Shown one piece after another: positions 24,776 to 35,241 of a stretch of DNA of 64,000 nt. Below the pieces are notes generated by a model. It ran no database searches. It was not told where the DNA came from and saw only the letters and a list, made by a program, of their open reading frames with translations. How positions within the stretch are numbered: position 1 is the first letter of the stretch; the number at the start of each line of letters is the position of its first letter. The stretch comes from Anthoceros angustus (lineage: Eukaryota; Streptophyta; Anthocerotopsida; Anthocerotales; Anthocerotaceae): contig MU008180.1 of NCBI GenBank assembly GCA_010909165.1, positions 185,884-249,883 of the forward strand. The letters are read 5' to 3'. The position numbers and the translations under genes were made by a program.

Positions 24776-25316
24776 TAGGATCTCGGAATGAGCTCGCCTT
24801 CCCTCCTGCATGTCTCCAAAGCTGCCACAAGCTTTCAGCATGCCCTCAATGTGAGATTGAACTAATGCCAAGCTTTTAGGGATTGTTCAACAATCCCTTG
24901 CTGACTCTACCCTGCAGTTTTAGAAGAATACCATGTCCATGATTCTGGCTGCAAGATGGTCAAACACTTTGTGAGCTTCTACCGGTCTCCAACAGCTGCT
25001 CTAAGTGTCTGGTAGACTGCTCGCAACCGCTGGCATCCAATTTCTGGAACCTTACCAGGATGTGGGATGGGATGTGCTTCCCTTTCTTTAGAGCTTCGAT
25101 ATAGCCACATGCTCGTAGTATGTTCGCATCAAATCCATGACGTGCCATAAAGTTCCATCCGAGTTTCAGTGCCCTCCTGACCAAAGGTGATGCAAGAAGT
25201 AACGTGCTTCAGACCAGCACAATTTTGCTCTGCAGGTTGTCAAACACCCTTTGAGAATACATGCTAGCCAGAGTGTTGGCCAAAAAGATGAGAGGGTGGA
25301 AGTATCTTACACGGAA
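24776..25316 (-). pseudogene. PPR (PLS-class) pseudogene fragment
   Basis: On the minus strand, in order, fragments of PPR motifs are readable in different frames: NTLASMYSQ followed by RVFDNLQSKIVLV; ILRACGYIEALKKGKHIPSH; VEAHKVFDHLAARIMDMVF; MLKACGSFGDMQEGRRAHSE. These match successive P, L and S motifs of plant PLS proteins (compare LKACGSLxxLxxGKxIHxxI). The frame changes and in-frame stops between them, and the flanking motifs are missing, so it is a decayed copy of a host gene. Its motif wording resembles that of the two PPR genes at 55-64 kb. Confidence 0.6.
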
Positions 25317-25556
25317 GACACTCATGTGCACACCATCGTCATTGTGACTCCTTCTGATCCTATCAGGATTGTACCATCCTTGTAGCGAAGGGCATAATGT
25401 GACTTAGCCTCCGCTGCACGCCTGATAGGCAACATCCTGCACGGCATCCAGTCCTCCTCGTGTTTACGACGCAAAGGCACAATCAGTATAGCGTGGTTGG
25501 GCAGACCGGTTGCCAAGTGGCCATCAATTAGGGTTTATGCCTCCTTCCCCTTACCC

Positions 25557-25565
25557 CTTTTATAG
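25557..25565 (+). promoter_or_regulatory. TATA-like box upstream of NFU gene
   Basis: CTTTTATAG lies about 60 bp upstream of the NFU start codon after a pyrimidine-rich stretch. Position and composition fit a core promoter; no other element was identified. Confidence 0.35.
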
Positions 25566-25622
25566 AACAAAGGTAACGAGCATTCTCGGTGGAGAGCCGG
25601 ACTGCGGAAGCGAATTCTCTCG

Positions 25623-26468
25623 ATGGCGGCTTCGTGGAAATGCGTGCGGCAGTTGCTGGGAAGAATTGCATCTCGGCCAGCAGCTGTACAATCTCCGCGG
25701 GATCGAAGAGCTTTGACAACCTTAGCAGGAGCGGTACATCAACAGAGGGTTGTGAAATCTGGCTGCATGGCATCACACAGGTGTTCCTGGTGGTCAGGGG
25801 TCAGGGGTTCTTCTGCCCTATGGCGTCCTCATGCTGCCGGGCAGAGCAGGGGTATGTTCATTCAAACGGAGACAACTCCCAACCCGTTGTCCTTGATGTT
25901 TCATCCAGGAAAGCCGGTGATGGAAGTTGGCAGTGCGGATTTCCCGAATGCCCGTGTGGCAGTGACATCGCCGCTTGCCAAGGCTTTGTTCAGGATAGAT
26001 GGAGTGACACGCGTGTTCTTCGGCTCGAATTTTGTGACTGTGACCAAGGCTGAGGAACAGCCGTGGGAGATTTTAAAGCCAGAGATCTTTGCAGCAATTA
26101 TGGATTTTTACTCAACAGGCGAGCCCTTGTTTACTGATGCGCAGACTCTAGCTGCTTCTGACACCGCCATACATGAAGATGACGATGAGACTGTGGCCAT
26201 GATCAAGGAGCTGCTGGAGACCAGGATCCGCCCTGCCGTGCAGGATGATGGCGGGGACATAGAGTACCGGGGCTTTGATCCTGAGTCAGGGATAGTAACC
26301 TTAAAGATGCAAGGCGCTTGTAGCGGATGTCCCAGCTCCGCCGTCACCCTGAAGTCCGGGATTGAGAATATGCTGATGCACTACGTGACAGAGGTGAAAG
26401 GCGTGAAGGAAGCAGTTGACTCTGATGATGAAGACGAGGGAAGCGTTGCAGAAGGGCAATCCAGATGA
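25623..26468 (+). CDS. NFU4: Mitochondrial NFU-type Fe-S cluster scaffold protein (NFU4/5-like)
   Basis: A single-exon 281-residue protein that starts at the first in-frame ATG. The N-terminus (about residues 1-75) is Arg/Ser/Ala-rich with almost no acidic residues, as in mitochondrial transit peptides. The Nfu N-terminal domain begins at [19 protein letters not shown] (residue 78) and runs to about 165. The NifU C-terminal domain (about 193-262) contains [15 protein letters not shown] and the cluster-binding CSGC (233-236). The tail is acidic. The family assembles and passes 4Fe-4S clusters to lipoyl synthase and other mitochondrial targets. Lacking a second C-terminal NifU domain, it resembles mitochondrial NFU4/NFU5 rather than plastid NFU1-3. 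The gene is intronless although its neighbours have many introns. Family certain; which of NFU4/NFU5 it matches is not meaningful outside flowering plants. Confidence 0.93.
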   Translation: MAASWKCVRQLLGRIASRPAAVQSPRDRRALTTLAGAVHQQRVVKSGCMASHRCSWWSGVRGSSALWRPHAAGQSRGMFIQTETTPNPLSLMFHPGKPVMEVGSADFPNARVAVTSPLAKALFRIDGVTRVFFGSNFVTVTKAEEQPWEILKPEIFAAIMDFYSTGEPLFTDAQTLAASDTAIHEDDDETVAMIKELLETRIRPAVQDDGGDIEYRGFDPESGIVTLKMQGACSGCPSSAVTLKSGIENMLMHYVTEVKGVKEAVDSDDEDEGSVAEGQSR

Positions 26469-28157
26469 ACTTGGTTTCGGATTCGGAACTTTAGGGCTGC
26501 TACTTATTGTGTGAGTCTACGCTTTGTCGGCCGGTAATCATGTAACATTCTACTTACCATTTGCCTGGATCGAGAGCTGTAGGTAGTGACTCTGGTAGGG
26601 ACTACTCCGACGGTTCATCAGCTTGCATCTGTGTCCACGGAGCAGAAAGAAACCCGCAGGATTTTTACAACAACTTTCTCTTTCATGGCCTCGCGTCCGA
26701 GCTTTTATGGCCGGTTTCTGATTGGATAATGACCTCTGTCCAGTACATGTACAGAAGGGCAGGTGGCGAGCACACACTCACGCAGGGTACAGATGTAGAG
26801 TGTTGTTATGTGTGGCTTTTCAGGAAGAGAGCAAGAGACGCAAGGCAAACGCATAAATACTTCGGTGGACAGCGAACAGGTAGTACAAAGTTATAAAATA
26901 ATATGTAAAATGCAATGCAGTCCACGTTACCCAAGATGTAGATGTTTTCTAGTGCAGGCATCACGTATGTCGCCTTCTGATTCACGTGTGGTCGACGTTT
27001 GGCGAGTGCTGTTGTACCCTCGTGGCTCGGGGCAGCGGCAGCAGGACGAATCGGAGAGCCTTAAAAGATCTGCCATGTCAGGAGTTTGGTTTGTGGATGT
27101 GGTTTGCATCGTCCAACAAAATGAGCTTGTGTGGACAGGAACCGGGCTTCACAGCCGGTGCACACTTCAAACCTTTGGACACCTACCGGCTCTCAGACAT
27201 GTTGTGGTGCAGCGAGTGCCGTCCTTGCTGTGCACTAGCAGTTACATGGGCATGGCTTTGTCGGTCTGGCCATGATGTCATGAGGAATCAGGCAAAGAGG
27301 CCTGGGCCAACCATCTGGCAATCGTTGTCGTTCGACAACCTGTTTTGCAGGAAGCGGCTTTTCAAGTTGCGCAGCCTGCCTCCAGTCTCTTCATCGCTGT
27401 GGTGGGGCATAGCTGGAGGACACAGCATTCTGCAAAACGGAAGGTGCTGACTCGGCTGGGTGAGAGCTGAGACGCTATTATCTGGAGTCCTGGAGACGTT
27501 ATTGGAGTGAGCTAAATAAAGGGAAGTCTTCCTTCCGAGGTGAAAGGAGCGAATGGTTGCCCCACAAGATCGAATCTGTGCAGCGCTTTGTGAGGCCTGC
27601 TTATCAGAATGGCGTTGGTCTGGCTACTACCTACGTAATCCTAAAACTTGGCAGTCCAGGATTCAAGTGATCCTACGTCGGCCTACAGTGAGGAGTTGGC
27701 AAGCCGATCCAGTGAGTCAGCGGGAATCGGTAGAGCAGGATGTGATTCCGCCGACCAGGAGAAGGTTTTTGGGCACTTCGTTCACTTTACTTGCCGTGCC
27801 AGTGCCATATTCGTATGTGGCGCCAAGTCTGGGTGAGGCCTCCCTTGGCTCTCGCCTCGGCCTCATACGCACGTATCGTTCTACACATCAACCACCTGTG
27901 TCGAGGCTCCGAGTCCCTTTCCGCCTGGTGGAAGGAAGGTGTATAAAACGTCATGCCATGGCCTGGTTCCAGTAGACGGTCCGAGCAGGCGACACGGGCT
28001 CGGCGTGACCCCTTCCCGGCAGAGCTGGCCTACAGGCTCGTCTGGACTTGCGTTGTCCGGGACCAGCGATTTGAGTAGCTGAGGAAATCCTGTGGGAGTT
28101 GGCTTGTCCAGCGATTCGGGCAGCTTTCGGTTGAGAGTGAGTGTGGGAGGAATCGCC
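26469..28157. other. Intergenic stretch, no gene recognised
   Basis: Follows the NFU stop and leads to the transporter start. It probably holds the NFU 3' end and the transporter promoter/5' leader. Frames of up to about 155 codons on plus show no domain or composition suggesting coding. Confidence 0.4.
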
Positions 28158-28873
28158 ATGGGCGAGGGGTCGATCACGGACGTGGAAAATGGGCGAGGGG
28201 GAAGGAAGTACGAGTCCCTGGGCGCCCGCCGGTGGAATTCGCACGAAGAGCTCTCGACCAGCCTCCTGGGCAGAGGGGGCGAATCCGGGAGCAAACTGTC
28301 CTGGAAGAACTGCCTGTGCAACCAGAAGAACCTGGCGGTGATTGCAGGGCCGACACTGGCCATTTGCAGCATCGCTTTGTCGCGAATCCTCAATGGGCAG
28401 CAGCCCCCGGAGGTGGCTGCCCAAAACATCAAGATCTGGTCCATGCTCGGAGCCGCGATCTGGATCTGTTTCTGGTGGCTGACGGGGGCGGTTCCCGTGG
28501 CCATCACTGCGCTCATCCCGCTCTTCCTGTTCCCCCTGTTGGACATTCGGGATTGCGACACCGTGGCCAAGGTGTACATGAATGATACCATCGCGCTCTT
28601 CCTCGGCTCCTTCATCATGGCCTTGGCTGTGGAGCACCACAACGTGCACAAGCGCCTGGCGCTCAAAATCCTGCTCCTTTTCGGGGGCAAGAACATGGAC
28701 CCCCACTTTCTCGTCCTGGGCTTCTGCGTTGGCCCCGCCTTTGTGAGTATGTGGATTTCCAACACCGCAGCTGCCGTCATGATGGTTCCCATGGCCCTGG
28801 GCGTGGTGCGCAAGGTGAAGGAAGGCGCATCGCACAACATCCACAGCTCCACTGTGGCAGATTTCAAGGAAGG

Positions 28874-28913
<40 letters not shown>

Positions 28914-30415
28914 AACCAGGACGACATTGTGCCTGCCGAGACGCCTGAGCCTCTCATGCTCTACTGCCGGGGACTGATGCTTGCCATCGCCTACGCTGTG
29001 GCCATCGGAGGCCTGTCCACGCTCACGGGAACCGGGCCCAATTTGATTCTGGCGGGAATGTGGAAGAGCATGTTTCCAGAGGCTGCGCCGATCACCTACT
29101 TGCAGTGGTTTCTGTTCGCTTTCCCTCTAGGCCTCATCTACCTCCTCGTCCTGTGGCTTCTGCTCATCTGGTGGTACTGCCCCGAGCCCACGTCTACTCT
29201 AGTCTCGGCTTCCTTGCATCGGTCTGTCATCGAACAAGAGTACAAAAATCTCGGTAAGTGACTTCAGTCCTCTATCTGGCCTCCAATTGCATCAAGCATC
29301 CATTGATTTCACTAATCGAGACGATCTCGTGAGCAGGCCCGATCTCCTTCGCAGAAAAGACAGTCCTCTCTTCTTTCACTGTAAAGTGGTCCATCGTTCT
29401 CTCTAAGCTGTGAAATCTTGCCATTTTCGTTGCGAGGGAAGGAAATGTGCATGAGCTGACACTTCTTATTGTACAGGTTCTCGCTCTCCTGTGGATAACG
29501 AGGTCTGTTGGTGATTATGGATGGGGAAACTACTTCAACGGCCTTGCTGGCGATGGCACAGTCAGCGTAAGCAATTCCAGGCCCTCCTCTTTCGTCCATG
29601 AACAAGTCCACCACTACCCCTGGAATCTCAATTTCAGTGAACGTTCCATCTTGCAGATTATGATGGCAATGGTGCTGTTCATGATACCTGACTGCAAATC
29701 CCAAGGGGAGAAGCTCATGAGCTGGAAACTGTGCAAGAACCTGCCATGGGACATTGTTCTCCTCCTCGGCGGAGGTACCAATGAACTCCAGCATGCGAAG
29801 CGCTCTGCAAACATGAATACATGATGTTCCACTCACCAATTCTGGTTTCCCGCAGGTTTTGCTTTGGCAGATGGAATTCAGGCCAGCGGACTGGCGGACT
29901 GGGTGACAGTGCGGCTCCACTTTCTGGACTCTCTGCCATATCTGCTGATCGCGCCCGTGGTGGCGGTGCTGGTCACCTTGCTCACCCAGTTCACTTCCAA
30001 CAACTCCGCTGCCACCATCTTCCTTCCCCTTCTAGCTCAGGTGGCCATATCCATGCATGCCAACCCACTGCTCTTCATGATTCCAGCTACCTTGGGAGCC
30101 TCCTTCGCCTTCACACTACCCATTTCCACTCCACCCAACGCCATCGCCTTCTCCACTGGATTGGTTCCCATGAAGGACATGGCCCGGTTCGGGCTGGTTT
30201 TGATCCTCATCGGGCTCCTCCTCCTCGGCGTAGCCATCCCCACCTTAGGTCAGTTTTTCCCCTTTCGTTCGTGGCTCCGGAGATACTTTTTCGGCTGTTC
30301 TTATTCTGACCTTCTGAGTTGGGGTGCAGGTAGTACGGTTTTTGGACTCTCATCACCTTTTATCTCACATCACCACTGGAGTATGCCATCCCCCGTTCAC
30401 CAGTATCTGGATTGA
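28158..30415 (+). CDS. TDT: SLC13-family (divalent anion:Na+ symporter) transporter, tonoplast dicarboxylate transporter-like
   Basis: Six exons by GT..AG: 28,158-29,253; 29,337-29,380; 29,477-29,566; 29,657-29,774; 29,856-30,248; 30,330-30,415, total 1,827 nt, 608 residues. Start chosen as the first ATG in frame (MGEGSITDVENG). Hydrophobic segments alternate throughout. Family hallmarks are the first SNT site (SMWISNTAAAVMMVP), GGLSTLTGTGPNLILAG, the second-half repeat FTSNNSAATIFLP, and the SLC13 signature region ASFAFTLPISTPPNAIAFS. Plants use this family to carry malate and related dicarboxylates across the tonoplast; substrate here is inferred. A cytosolic loop before GLMLAIAYAVAIGG holds 12 consecutive Gln. 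The last intron is 81 nt, in frame and stop-free, so retention would add 27 codons, but the spliced end (PTLGSTVFGLSS) fits the family better. dUTPase is convergent just downstream. Confidence 0.9.
28878..28913 (+). repeat. (CAG)11CAA microsatellite coding for 12 Gln
   Basis: Eleven CAG and one CAA codon in frame in exon 1 of the transporter. A likely length-polymorphic site; it lies in a hydrophilic loop, so variation would be tolerated. Confidence 0.95.
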
Positions 30416-30768
30416 GCAACAGATCAGCTGCTGAAGCTGGGATGGCCTTCATTTGTGTCCATTGCATGAATTGTATGCCCACCGTTGTACCAATATCCGA
30501 TAAACCACAACGCTAACTTCAGGAAGTATGCGTTCTAGGATTGTGTAACAATATATTTTGTTAGTAATCGAGGTTTCGTTTAGGTGACAGAGCAGGTTGT
30601 TCAAGTTCATAAGCAAGGAGCCCAAACGGCAATGATTGTTTCCTGCTCAATTTGTGCATTGTTGCCCTAGGTTGGAAGATGAAACTGCAAGTTCACAGCT
30701 TCAAGAGTCAGCCATTTGTGTAGGATCAATACTGTCACTACGCGTGAACATGGGTGAAATTTTCTGGA

Positions 30769-31545
30769 TCAGAATTTTCCCACCACATGAGCAACGCCCG
30801 TCGAGCCAAAACCTCCACCACCTCTCACTGTTTCGCTCAGTTCTTCCACTTCAACAACCTCAGGTGTGATGATCCGCTCAAGGATAAGTTGGGCGATCCT
30901 ATCTCCTGCCTTAATGACAAAGTCTACATCGGACAAGTTGAAAAGAATCACCCCCAGGGGCCCACGGTAATCAGAATCCACCACCCCTGCACCAACATCG
31001 ATAGAGTGCTTCCATGCCAGACCGGATCGGGGAGCTGCAAGAGAAATCCAGAATGATGGGAGTGGTTTCATCACTTTAGCCGCCCACATTATTAGACAAA
31101 GTACACCAAGGAGGAAATACCTATTCGGCCGTACGTGTCCTGTGGCACGGCTATTGACAAGTCGGTTTTGATGAAGGCCTTCCCTCTCGCAGGCACCACA
31201 TCATCGTATGCACTGCACGGGGAACCAGGCAACCTTAAGCCAGACAATCCTCGCTTGCTTGGTAGCATGAAGTACAACATCTCAAGACCATAGCAGCAAA
31301 AGAGTCGCAACGATTCTGAAACATATTTTTGATTCAACAACTGAGTCTAGAACAGCTAGAAACCTGGAAATGTCGTAACCAGCAGCGAAGGCAGAACCCC
31401 TGGATGGCAGAATAGCATGCTCCGACAGCCGCTTCACCTGCAGGGCTGGTGGGGCAGCAACCGAAAGCTTGTCATACTCCCCGATTTCCTGCTTCTGAGT
31501 GATCTTAAGAAACTTCGATGGCGGCTCGGCCACAACGTCAGCCAT
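30769..31545 (-). CDS. DUT: dUTP pyrophosphatase (dUTPase)
   Basis: Three exons on minus: 31,545-31,364; 31,212-31,121; 31,034-30,769, total 540 nt, 179 residues. Start is the first in-frame ATG ([12 protein letters not shown]); an in-frame stop lies further upstream, so an upstream targeting exon is possible but not seen. All five trimeric dUTPase motifs are visible: AGYDISSAYD (I), PRSGLAWK (II), [15 protein letters not shown] (III), AGDRIAQLI (IV) and the C-terminal [10 protein letters not shown] (V). Motif III has the catalytic Asp and base-stacking Tyr (VVDSDYRG). The enzyme hydrolyses dUTP to dUMP and PPi, keeping uracil out of DNA and feeding dTMP synthesis. Length is normal for plants. 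An E2F-type site lies about 200 bp upstream, matching S-phase control of this gene in other eukaryotes. Transcribed convergently with the SLC13 gene. Confidence 0.95.
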
Positions 31546-31742
31546 GGGTGTCCCGGAACTCGGCAATAACAGACTCCGCCTGCTGACTGCCTGCAACCTG
31601 GTCCCCCAACAGCAGAGAGCCTATTGCCACAGCAGTGTCACAAAAGCTGACCGAGACAGCCCTCCAGACAACAAAGAAAGGCTGCCTTCTTGCTTCGCCC
31701 GGAGCAACCGGCCAGCAGGAAGGGCACGGCAGCATTTACATA

Positions 31743-31755
31743 TTTGGCGCGGGAA
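31743..31755. promoter_or_regulatory. E2F-type site upstream of dUTPase
   Basis: TTTGGCGCGGGAA, a match to the E2F consensus (TTTSSCGC) readable on both strands, about 200 bp upstream of the dUTPase start codon. dUTPase is a known E2F target in several eukaryotes. Inferred from sequence only. Confidence 0.6.
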
Positions 31756-31799
31756 TTTGGAGGGAAGAGCATTCAAGTTGCACAATGTCTAATTACGTA

Positions 31800-33083
31800 C
31801 AAGTCACACTGTAAAACATCACACCGTGCACCTAAATCTGAACCACGAAACGTGTTTTACTGTTCTCTTACCATTCAGAGCAGGAGGGAATGAATCCGTG
31901 TATCTTCGACTTGTACACGCCAACGGGTTGACAAGGATGCAATTGCATGTCCGTCTGACTCCCACTGTAGGGTTCACCCCTATGTATGAGCCTGATTTCT
32001 CTATACGAACACCGTGACATGTTTGGCAGCTCAGCTGATTGCTGGCATCGTTAACAGTACACCTGTGAGTGCCTGTGGACGAGGTTTTGCTGCTTGGATC
32101 CGTCTTCAGGGTTTTCTGTGACGCTGACCATCTGTGGTCCCACCCCCACCAATGCTGGATACCTTGCGACTAGGTCGTCAGCTCCTGATATGCCCCCCCG
32201 TGCTTGGGGCTTGTTTGCTTGGCGTGGTTCAGACAGTCGGTGTTGCGAGTTAAATTGTCCGTGACTCGGAATGAGCAAATTAACGGTGTATCGGATCCCC
32301 CAAGGTCTCCAGAGAATTGCTGTAAGGTTGCTGTCAAGTCTCTCGTCGGTGAGCTTTCTGATGCAGTTCTGCGATTGGTTTTCGTTCCAAGAAGGGCTTA
32401 TCCCCTGGCTCAGATGCCCCAAGAGCTCAGACAATTATATATTTTTGCTCCAGGGACCGAGAGTACTCCTGTCCGAAGCCTTGGTTGAGGAGCACAATAA
32501 TGCTGGCACTGGGGGAGGAGGGTTTGCAGTTTCATGTGGCCCGGGTATTCTTCTGGTGGCCTAACTAACGTCCCCGGTGCTGTGCTTGTTAGTTGTGAAA
32601 TAACAGATTGGTATGGGGTGCAGATTTCTCGGCTCGCACAGTCAGTGGCGGGGTTTGGTCTGGAAAGGATCGTTGTCCAAAATCAAATTCCAGACACAGC
32701 ACTACCTCATCTCCAACGGCCGCGTATTTAAGAGGTCCGAACTCCTTGCCAAGTGATGTGAATTTGGTGGTTGATAAGTGTGGTCTGAGTCTCCGGATGC
32801 TTCAGGTTGTTACCTGCAGCATGAACCAGGCAGTTCCCTTCAAATATGGAGAGTGAGAGGTCGTTTCTGGATTGTTTTGTAGGGTTTTCAGAGGACTTCT
32901 GGCAAGGCTACATCCGACATAGTGCTCCAAATGTTGGTGAAGTGGCACTTGGGTAGGTTTGGATGCATCTTTTGCGCTTGCGTTCTGCTCAGGTGGTGGT
33001 TCCAGGGCAGTTGTCCGCTGAACATTTGATGTGGCTGTAGTTCTTGCAAAAATGTGACGAACCTCTGTTTTGTTTGCTTCCAG
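31800..33083. other. Divergent intergenic region between dUTPase and HSCB; probably holds HSCB exon 1
   Basis: No domain-bearing frame. HSCB needs an upstream exon ending two bases into a codon. An ATG at 32,963 starts a short Arg/Leu-rich peptide (MHLLRLRSAQ) that would suit a targeting sequence, but no strong donor gives the required phase, so exon 1 is left unresolved. Confidence 0.4.
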
Positions 33084-34346
33084 GGCCTGTAGCTCTAGCT
33101 CCTTATTTGAAGGGCATGGTTCTTTCGTCTTCGTAAAAGCGTGCCCGTGTCCATCTCTAGGCCGAAGGAAGTTCTCAGCCGCCGCAGACCAGAGTCAGGA
33201 CCGCACATGCTGGCAATGCCAAACGAAATCTCCTTCTGGGCCTTTTCTAGTCTGTTCTTCATGCAGTGCTGTTCAACCCAGAGATCACTCCATCGACTAC
33301 TTCCAGATTTTTGATTTGTAAGGTCTTTTTATTCTTTACAGCTTTTGGTGAACTAGTCCCGTTTGTTTGATTTTGTCTTAGTTTTCTTAGTCAATGATCT
33401 GCAGTCTCAACTTCAAACCTGTGCTTATTGACATGCGTGAATCTGTCCAAACTTCCTCATTTTTGGTATTTTTTGCGTTTGTGACAGAGACAGAGCTTTC
33501 AAGCTAGACACAAAGGAGTTGGAGAAAAGATACAAGAATTTGCAAAAGAAACTTCACCCAGATCTTTTCTCCAGAAAGTCTGAGGTTTGTTGCCCCTGCA
33601 CGTCAGTTATGCTGCCATGCCTATGGTGTAATGTTGACTGATCTTAGGTTGCGATCTCTGCATGCAGAGGGAGCAAGGTTATTCTGCGGATCAGTCTTCC
33701 CAAGTCATTCAGGCTTATTATACGCTTTTACGTCCATTATCCCGAGCTCAGTATATGGTAAGATAATATGCCCGTTTGCCCGAGATGTGTATGTGAATAC
33801 ACGTCTGGCTGGAATGTCTTTAAGAATGTACGCTGCATGCGTTCCTCACAGAGAATATGATATGGTTGAGCACAGCTCGAGATTCAAGGACTGAAGATTG
33901 AAGAAGCGGAGACGGTCACTGACCATGGGCTGCTTATGCAGGTAGGTTGCCCTGCCTGTCCTGCTATTGCTCTTTTCCATTTTATACTTTCGTTCTTGAT
34001 CCTTTCCTTGACCCGTTGTAGATCATGGAGACACGAGAGGCAATAGAAGAGGCAAAAGATAGCTCAGGGTTGCGGCAGATACTGGAAGATGTATACCTCT
34101 ACCTTTTTAACATATTTGTAGCTCAGTGGAATCTCTATAGACCGATTTCAGAAGTTTTTATGGGTTGTATATCAGGATACTGATTTGGGTCGATGACCTT
34201 CGTTTCAGAACAAGGCAAGAATTCAAGAAACAGAAGACGTCTTGGTGGATGCCTTCGACAAGGAGGATCTGTCAACTGCCAGGCAAGCAGTTCAGCGCAT
34301 GACTTATTTTCAGCGAGTTGTAGAGGAGATCACGAAAAAATTGTAA
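33084..34346 (+). CDS. HSCB: Mitochondrial Fe-S co-chaperone HSCB (DnaJ-like), 5' exon unresolved
   Basis: Exons read: 33,084-33,317; 33,488-33,584; 33,668-33,757; 33,876-33,941; 34,022-34,090; 34,209-34,346, giving 230 residues without the first exon. An acceptor (tttgcttccag) precedes 33,084 and the frame has a stop just upstream with no ATG, so an earlier exon must exist. N-terminal zinc-binding tetracysteine: CWQCQTKSPSGPFLVCSSC. J domain: DYFQIFDLDRAFKLDTKELE, then KKLHPDLF with the HPD loop that stimulates HSP70 ATPase. C-terminal HscB domain: IMETREAIEEAKD through QRVVEEITKKL. It recruits the ISU scaffold to mitochondrial HSP70 for cluster transfer. The tetracysteine marks the eukaryotic rather than bacterial type. 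Another Fe-S factor, NFU, lies 7 kb away on the same strand. Confidence 0.92.
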
Positions 34347-35241
34347 TGTGTCTACTAGCTAGCTGGGCGATCTGAGTTCAGAGGACGCGTTTGCCCAGGA
34401 GGGCACGAAAACGTTGGGCAGTAATCTGGCGGTTCAGGGTTCAGGCTGAGGCGAAATTTCAAAGATGGCATGTGCGGGACAACTGTAACAGAAAAGCCAC
34501 GCAAATTGACTTATATTATCATCAGTGATGACTTTTGCCATCAGTGGTGAGGATTGAAAATAGGCAACAAGGGCCCGCGCGAGGGATTTGGTAATGTGCA
34601 CACCTATTTCCTCTTTATCAGCGATATGGACTTTGATTGGATAGATTCTTTCTGCCGCCTCTAAAACCTAGAAGAGCACTGAAGGCAGTTAGTGTAAAAA
34701 CAAACAAACGATTTACACGTGATACGTGCCTCTCACCTACAAGGTGGAGAATGGTAAGAGGAACAAATCTCGAGCGCAGACGAGTTAAACGAAAACAAGT
34801 ATACCAAGAACAATGTGAACTCCAGACCCCACAATTAGCTGAATTTGTGAAACAACCACCTAAACCTAGACGATACTCAAACCAGAGCTGCAGTGCTTGC
34901 CTTATGTGCAAGAAGTGCTTGACGTGCATCATCTTAGAACCTCAAGAACGTCCAAAATTCCTTCCCAACACTGTAACTGAATCGTGCTAGCAGTCTCAGT
35001 TCAGCGTGAGCGCCCAGGGTGCAGAAATCAACTCCTCACATTGGCAGTCATCAGAAAGCTTGAAGTACTGACTACTGTACTGTCTTGTGATTCTGAAGAC
35101 GATTAGAAAAGCTTGGGAAATCAACTGCCTTGTATGTTGGGCATGACGTTCCGCCAGCAGCCCAAAAAGCTGTACATCGAAAGTCCATCTCCCGCAAGCT
35201 AAGAGGTCAGAGATACGCCCTCCCATTCTCATCACATCACC
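34347..35241. other. Intergenic/3' region between convergent HSCB and Treslin-like genes
   Basis: No recognisable gene; likely contains the two 3' untranslated regions. A 117-codon plus-strand frame at 34,637-34,990 is Lys/Arg/Cys-rich but has no domain. Confidence 0.4.

Noticed and set aside
26808-27450. Plus-strand frames of about 155 codons after the NFU gene
   Set aside because: They overlap in two frames, are Cys/Trp-rich without domains, and look like untranslated or intergenic sequence.
27881-28957. A 358-codon minus-strand frame opposite the transporter
   Set aside because: Shadow of the SLC13 exon 1; the poly-Cys or poly-Leu start is the CAG run read backwards, and no domain matches.
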